Below are positions 60,441 to 64,000 of a stretch of 64,000 nucleotides of DNA, in pieces. A program made the translations under genes and the position numbers. Numbering within the stretch: position 1 is the stretch's first letter; every line of letters begins with the position of its first letter. The notes under the pieces were generated by a model. The model ran no database searches and was not told where the DNA came from. It saw nothing but the letters and a program-made list of their open reading frames with translations. Location: assembly GCF_900091955.1 (NCBI RefSeq), contig NZ_FMDF01000207.1, forward strand, positions 1 to 64,000, given 5' to 3'. Source of the stretch: Streptomyces sp. Ncost-T10-10d (GTDB lineage: Bacteria; Actinomycetota; Actinomycetes; Streptomycetales; Streptomycetaceae).

Positions 60441-60640
60441 TCAACCCAGCAACACGGACACCGCACTCAGCAACAACAAAGCATGGACGAACCCGCCGGG
60501 CCCCGTCGGCGGAAAGCGCCATGCCGGCCGCCAGGTCCGGCCCGTCAGGTCCGGGACCGGCACGTAACTGATCCGGCCCGCACACGAGTTCAGCACGGTC
60601 ACCTCACCGGGCCAGGACTTGCGGGCCGCGCTCCCGGCCG
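60441..60640 (-). pseudogene. Truncated copy of the small conserved gene at 24110-24517
   Basis: The minus-strand frame ends SWPGEVTVLNSCAGRISYVP ... FPPTGPGGFVHALLLLSAVSVLLG, closely like the C-terminal half of the 24110-24517 product (GRISYVPIPALTGRTW, LLLLNAASALLG). Upstream of about 60640 the similarity stops and no start is convincing. As at the intact locus, its stop abuts the stop of the ectodomain gene (TGATCA). It is a remnant carried along with the duplicated ectodomain. Confidence 0.82.
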
Positions 60641-60710
60641 GGGAAGGACGCGGACGTCGGCCATCGCGTCGTGAACACTCGAGAACGGTTGGCGGACGAT
60701 GCGCCCACGT

Positions 60711-61045
60711 CGCCGGAACTTCAGAACTCCCCATGTTCCACTGCCCCCGGACAAGGCGTCGCCGCACCTCCCGGCGCACGGGCGCACATCCAGGGGCCAA
60801 CAGGTCCGCTGTCTCACAGACCTGTCACAACTCAACGGCACACCGAACCACTTCCGGATCCGACTCGTGATCACCAGTGACACATTTATGCCGCACCTCC
60901 TGAGGACATTCATGACGCGCAGATGGGCGCTTATCACCACGATCACCGCATTGACCGTCGCGCTGGCCTTCGTCGTCGTCCAACTGGTGCGCGGCCAGGA
61001 CTCCGGGAAGGAACAGACCGAGGCGAAACCGGCCGCGTCGAGCCC
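60711..61045 (+). repeat. Duplicated promoter and anchor segment, copy B
   Basis: Second copy of the 59711-60055 segment. It includes the upstream region with CACTTCCGGATCCGAC and the codons for the N-terminal membrane helix and RGQDSGKEQTEA. About a tenth to a fifth of positions differ, so the duplication is not recent. Confidence 0.9.
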
Positions 61046-61817
61046 ATCCACGCCGAAACCGGCCACGCCGAAACCATCCGCGTCGAAACCGGCCACGCCG
61101 AAACCATCCGCGTCGAAACCATCCGCGTCGAAACCGGCCGCGCCCAACCCGCCCGCACCCAACCCGCCCGCACCGAAATCGGTTGGCGACGCCGAGTCGC
61201 TGCAGGGCCTCGGCTGGTGGCCCCTGCACCGGTCCGGCACCGCGAAGGCCGGCGAGCAGGACGCCATGGTCAGCGGCGGCACGCAGTGGACCGACGGCCC
61301 CGAGGGCGGCGCCTTGCATCTGGACGGCACCAGCGGATACGCGGACTCCAACACCCGGCTCGACACCGTGGGCAAGGACTACTCGGTCGCCGCGCGGGTG
61401 CGCCTCACCCCGCAGGGCATGACCGGCATGCGCACCGCTGTGTCCCAGGACGGCGACGGGGTCAGCACGTTCTTCCTCCAACACTCCGACCAGGACGGGA
61501 ACTTCGCATTCAGTTTCTTCGGTAACCGTACGGTCGCGGAGACGCCCGAGAAGCCGCAGCCCGGCCGCTGGTACCACCTGACCGGCACGTACAGTCAGAA
61601 GGACCACCGGATGCAGCTCTACGTGGACGGTCGGCTCGCGGGAACCAGGGTGGCCTCCAACGGCGTGAAGCCCACTGGCACTGTGGTGATCGGACGCGCC
61701 AAGTTCGATGGGAAGGCGGCCGACTACTGGAACGGTGACATCGCCGACGTGCATCTCTATAACCGGGAGTTGACGTCCCGTGAGGTGGCCTCGCTTTCCT
61801 CTCACGAACCGGGCTGA
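60912..61817 (+). CDS. Membrane-anchored LamG-domain surface protein
   Basis: Protein of 301 residues sharing the N-terminal membrane helix and linker start of the ectodomain protein at 59907 (LITTITALTVALAFVVVQL, RGQDSGKEQ). A Pro/Lys/Ser-repeat stalk (SASKPATPKP-like units, about 45-90) follows, then a LamG/concanavalin-like domain (ALHLDGTSGYADS, YSVAARVRLTPQG, RWYHLTGTYSQKD, LYVDGRLAGTR, YWNGDIADVHLYNREL). LamG domains bind sugars or proteins. GAGGA lies six bases before the ATG. Its tandem partner supplies the kinase ectodomain on the same kind of anchor. Confidence 0.87.
   Translation: MTRRWALITTITALTVALAFVVVQLVRGQDSGKEQTEAKPAASSPSTPKPATPKPSASKPATPKPSASKPSASKPAAPNPPAPNPPAPKSVGDAESLQGLGWWPLHRSGTAKAGEQDAMVSGGTQWTDGPEGGALHLDGTSGYADSNTRLDTVGKDYSVAARVRLTPQGMTGMRTAVSQDGDGVSTFFLQHSDQDGNFAFSFFGNRTVAETPEKPQPGRWYHLTGTYSQKDHRMQLYVDGRLAGTRVASNGVKPTGTVVIGRAKFDGKAADYWNGDIADVHLYNRELTSREVASLSSHEPG
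61046..61180 (+). repeat. Pro/Lys/Ser stalk repeat
   Basis: Imperfect units such as CCGAAACCATCCGCGTC and CCGAAACCGGCCACG, and at the end CCCAACCCGCCCGCA, encode the spacer that lifts the LamG domain off the membrane. Confidence 0.8.
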
Positions 61818-61961
61818 CCGGCGTTGACGGGGGCAAGTTCACCGCCGCCGCAGGCTGACGGGCGCCGCACGGGCGCACGGCGGCTCGCGGCGGCGCCTGC
61901 CGGTTGTCCCGCAGCCGGCCGAACCCGCCTTCCCCGCAGACGACCGGAGAGGAAAAGGCCC

Positions 61962-62546
61962 TTGTCGGCCAGCGCTTCGACCGAAGACCGAACACCCTTC
62001 CCCCGCACCACGGAACCCAGCCCCGACGAGTTCCTCAGAGCGCTCTACCACTTCCACGGCAGCGCCTTGCTGCAGTTCGCCGCACGGCGGCTGGAAGGCG
62101 ACTGGCACCGCGCCGAGGACGTCCTCCAGGAAGTCGCGATACGCGCCTGGCGGCACGCCGGGGAACTCGACCCGACCGCGGATTCGGTGCGGCCCTGGCT
62201 GTTCACCGTGCTGCGCAATCTCGTCATCGACGGCCACCGGGCCCGCCAGGCCAGACCACTGGAGACCGGTGACCCCGAACTCGCCCACCTGCCGATCTCC
62301 GACGGCGTGGACCACCTGCTCACCTCCGAGGTACTCATCGACGCGTTGCGGGACCTGCGGCCGGCACAGCGTGAGGTCCTGCTGCACGTGCACTACCTGG
62401 GACGCAGCGTCAACCAGACGGCCGAGGTCCTCGGCGTGCCGCCGGGCACGGTCAAGTCGCGGACGTACTACGCCACCCGCGCCCTGCGCGAGGCGCTGAA
62501 CAGCCGCGGGCTGTACGCGGGCGGCCTGGATCGCGAGGCCGGATGA
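61962..62546 (+). CDS. ECF RNA polymerase sigma factor
   Basis: ECF-type sigma factor of about 194 residues. Region 2: FLRALYHFHGSALLQFAARRL, WHRAEDVLQEVAIRAWRH. Region 4: LRDLRPAQREVLLHVHYLGRSVNQTAEVLGVPPGTVKSRTYYATRALREAL, with the HTH at TAEVLGVPPGTVKSR. TTG 61962 is chosen because GAGAGGA lies nine bases upstream and the product then starts just before region 2. No anti-sigma gene overlaps it; the next gene (minus strand) converges. It may drive the two surface-protein genes before it. Confidence 0.9.
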   Translation: MSASASTEDRTPFPRTTEPSPDEFLRALYHFHGSALLQFAARRLEGDWHRAEDVLQEVAIRAWRHAGELDPTADSVRPWLFTVLRNLVIDGHRARQARPLETGDPELAHLPISDGVDHLLTSEVLIDALRDLRPAQREVLLHVHYLGRSVNQTAEVLGVPPGTVKSRTYYATRALREALNSRGLYAGGLDREAG

Positions 62547-62549
62547 CAC

Positions 62550-63506
62550 TTATGCCAGACGTCCCGCGTGCCGGTTGATCTTCAGGCCGAGCGGCCCGGT
62601 GTCGAGTGATCCGCCCGCACCGGCACTCCAGCGCCACCCCGTGGGTGCCTCGCCGACCACCAGCAGCGCGTCCCCGCGCCGCAGACCGGCCAGTGCCCCC
62701 TCCCGCCGCGGGAGCTGCGAGGCTTCCACGACGAACAGATGCGGCGCCTCGCCCTGGACGGCGATCCGGCTGCTGCCCTCGATCAGCCGGAAGATCTGGG
62801 TGACATCGGGCGAGCCGGGCTCCGGCGCTCCCGTACCCGCCGACGCTGCCACCGTGGCGAACGCCTCCTCCAGGCTGGCCGCGCTGTGCAGACGCGAGGT
62901 CCGCGGCTCGTCGCCGGAAAGGAGTCGGCCGTCGGCCAGGGATCCCACCAGGGTGACCTCGGCGAGCGCCCCCACCGGGCCGGCGAGCGCCTCGGTGACG
63001 ACGGCCCGCACCAGGCTGCGCACCTCCTTGTCCGGACCCGTCACCGAGACGGGCCCCGAAGCCCGGGAGAGGTCGACCAGCACGCGGTCGGGTCCATCCA
63101 CGCCCACCGTCACCGTCAGCGCGTACGGCAGGGCCGGTTCGCCCTCCGGGCCGGGGCGGTGCAGATCGTCGGGCGAGATCGTCCAGCGTTCGCCGTCCGC
63201 CTCGACGGTCCAGGGCGCAGGGGCCGTCTCCTCTGCCCCGGCCAGCAGCAGTGCGAGCCGCTCCTCGGAGTAGACGACGGCGTACAGGTCGGGCAGCGAC
63301 CGGCCGGAGCGCAGGCACTCGCCCGTCAGCCGGCGCAGGCCCGCGTTGACCACGTCCAGCGACTCCCGGCCCACGACGGCCGCCGAGGCGGCGACGGGCT
63401 TCGGCGGGCGGGGCCGACGGGGCCGACGTCGCTCGGTGACGATCAGCGCGGCCACCGCCCCGATCAGCGCCAGCCCCAGCACCACGGCCAGGACGTACCA
63501 GATCAT
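62550..63506 (-). CDS. Membrane-anchored protein of unknown function
   Basis: Protein of about 318 residues. A single N-terminal membrane helix (WYVLAVVLGLALIGAVAALIV) is followed by a basic Arg/Pro patch and a soluble domain. That domain has LDVVNAGLRRLTGECLRSGRSLPDLYAVVYS and repeated beta-strand-rich blocks (RVLVDLSRASGPVSV, LHSAASLEEAFATVAAS). It ends ...LGLKINRHAGRLA. I do not recognise the family. GGAG precedes the ATG. It is convergent with the sigma factor and divergent from a possible FHA/FtsK-type gene; that divergent pairing suggests a secretion-related role, as inference only. Confidence 0.75.
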   Translation of the reverse strand: MIWYVLAVVLGLALIGAVAALIVTERRRPRRPRPPKPVAASAAVVGRESLDVVNAGLRRLTGECLRSGRSLPDLYAVVYSEERLALLLAGAEETAPAPWTVEADGERWTISPDDLHRPGPEGEPALPYALTVTVGVDGPDRVLVDLSRASGPVSVTGPDKEVRSLVRAVVTEALAGPVGALAEVTLVGSLADGRLLSGDEPRTSRLHSAASLEEAFATVAASAGTGAPEPGSPDVTQIFRLIEGSSRIAVQGEAPHLFVVEASQLPRREGALAGLRRGDALLVVGEAPTGWRWSAGAGGSLDTGPLGLKINRHAGRLA

Positions 63507-63598
63507 CTTCTGACTCCTTGTCGGGACGCCCCGGCGGCGGAGCCGGGACGGTCGAGAACGTGGGCGGCACAGTTGCTGCGCCGTGCACCCCATGGCCA

Positions 63599-63665
63599 CT
63601 ACGGAGCCCGTCGGCGGATGGTTCACCGGTGCGCCGGGTGAACCATCCGCCGACGCGCTCCGTAG
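63599..63665. other. Near-perfect 67-nt hairpin in a divergent promoter region
   Basis: Inner arms of 19 perfect base pairs (63609-63627 with 63637-63655) around a 9-base loop, extended by nine more (63599-63607 with 63657-63665) after one mismatch. Both flanking genes read away from it, so it is not an ordinary terminator. Possible operator, leader structure or remnant of a small mobile element. Confidence 0.85.
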
Positions 63666-63740
63666 GTCCCGTCAGTGGCACGGGAGCCGCCGAGTGCGGC
63701 TGCCGAGGCCCCCCATTCACGCCGGCTGGAGGACGTTCTC

Positions 63741-64000
63741 GTGTCGTTGATGTTGACCGTGGTCGAGGAGGGCGGTGACGCATTCGACGTCCACCTCGAC
63801 GCCGACCCCGACACGCCCGTGCGCGCTGTCGCGGAGGCGCTGGCCGGGGCGGGAGGCGTCGAACAGCCCCCGGAGGGCCTCGGCCTGTACGCCGGCGACC
63901 GGCTGCTGCCCGCCGATATGCGGCTGCGGGACGCGCCGTTGCACCACGCGGCCATCGTGGGCCTGGGCCGCCCGGCGGGCACCGCGTCGGCCGAACCGCA
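63741..64000 (+). CDS. 5' part of a possible ubiquitin-like/FHA/FtsK-type gene (runs off the window)
   Basis: The GTG at 63741, with GGAGG eight bases upstream, opens a frame to the window end (about 86 codons). The product starts SLMLTVVEEGGDAFDVHLDA and continues with VRAVAEALAGAGG, LGLYAGDRLLPADMRLRDAPL and AAIVGLGR. This looks like the ubiquitin-like (YukD) fold found at the N terminus of Streptomyces FHA-FtsK/SpoIIIE ATPases of type VII secretion. Without the rest that remains a guess. No stop codon occurs in the visible part. Confidence 0.55.
   Translation, partial: MSLMLTVVEEGGDAFDVHLDADPDTPVRAVAEALAGAGGVEQPPEGLGLYAGDRLLPADMRLRDAPLHHAAIVGLGRPAGTASAEP

Overview
This window is high-GC actinobacterial chromosome, almost certainly from a Streptomyces. 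Evidence: very strong G/C third-position bias, frequent GTG and TTG starts, leaderless-looking genes, an XRE regulator with a DUF397 partner, a GH19 chitinase behind a DasR-type box, and a perfect Streptomyces-type parS site. The gene order lysC-asd / DUF5063-recR-ybaB / SLATT / purA / kynurenine genes / DUF3151 / fba / pyrE resembles, from memory, a core region of the S. coelicolor chromosome left of oriC; this was not checked against a database. No rRNA, tRNA, transposase, prophage or CRISPR array was seen.

Layout. 0-10 kb: an OmpR-type two-component system, a secreted SGNH lipase, a divergent MFS exporter/HxlR regulator pair, an NTF2-like protein with a DNA-damage-type promoter, a methyltransferase, an S9 peptidase and SURF1. 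10-19 kb: a SigE-family sigma factor overlapping a membrane-protein gene, asd and lysC, then DUF5063, recR, ybaB and a SLATT membrane protein. 19-28 kb: a hypothetical gene, a GntR regulator with a class III aminotransferase and a degenerate 35-bp tandem repeat, a receptor Ser/Thr kinase facing a small conserved gene, an XRE/DUF397 pair and a large secreted beta-propeller/Ig-like protein. 28-37 kb: a TetR-like gene behind a duplicated inverted repeat, a second DNA-polymerase sliding clamp (dnaN paralogue) with a RecA-NDp promoter, a PucR regulator, the chitinase, a TetR/NmrA pair, purA and a diacylglycerol-kinase-like gene. 37-45 kb: a GbsR/MarR regulator divergent from a drug-export ABC transporter, a P450 and a NarL-type two-component system. 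44-50 kb: tryptophan-to-kynurenine catabolism (TDO, kynureninase, probable formamidase), DUF3151 and an MFS exporter ending in a 39-bp tandem repeat. 50-58 kb: a MalY-like lyase, fba, pyrE (with parS in its terminator), an aldose epimerase, a CoxG-like protein, a membrane spermidine-synthase-like protein, DUF2617 and a Gly/Ser/Cys-rich membrane protein. 58-64 kb: an aminotransferase, two tandem membrane-anchored surface proteins, an ECF sigma factor, a membrane protein and the start of what may be an FHA/FtsK-type gene.

The most unusual points are these. (1) The ectodomain of the Ser/Thr kinase at 22-24 kb recurs about 36 kb away as a stand-alone membrane-anchored protein. A broken copy of the convergent neighbour gene travels with it, and the promoter and anchor of that protein are duplicated again 1 kb downstream in front of a LamG domain. 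(2) Two genes, the dnaN paralogue and an NTF2-like gene, carry RecA-NDp (PafBC-type, LexA-independent) promoter boxes. (3) A perfect parS site forms the apex of the pyrE terminator hairpin. (4) Several ordered repeat structures sit between genes: six 35-bp units, three 39-bp units, a twin 32-bp inverted repeat, and a 67-nt near-perfect hairpin in a divergent promoter region.
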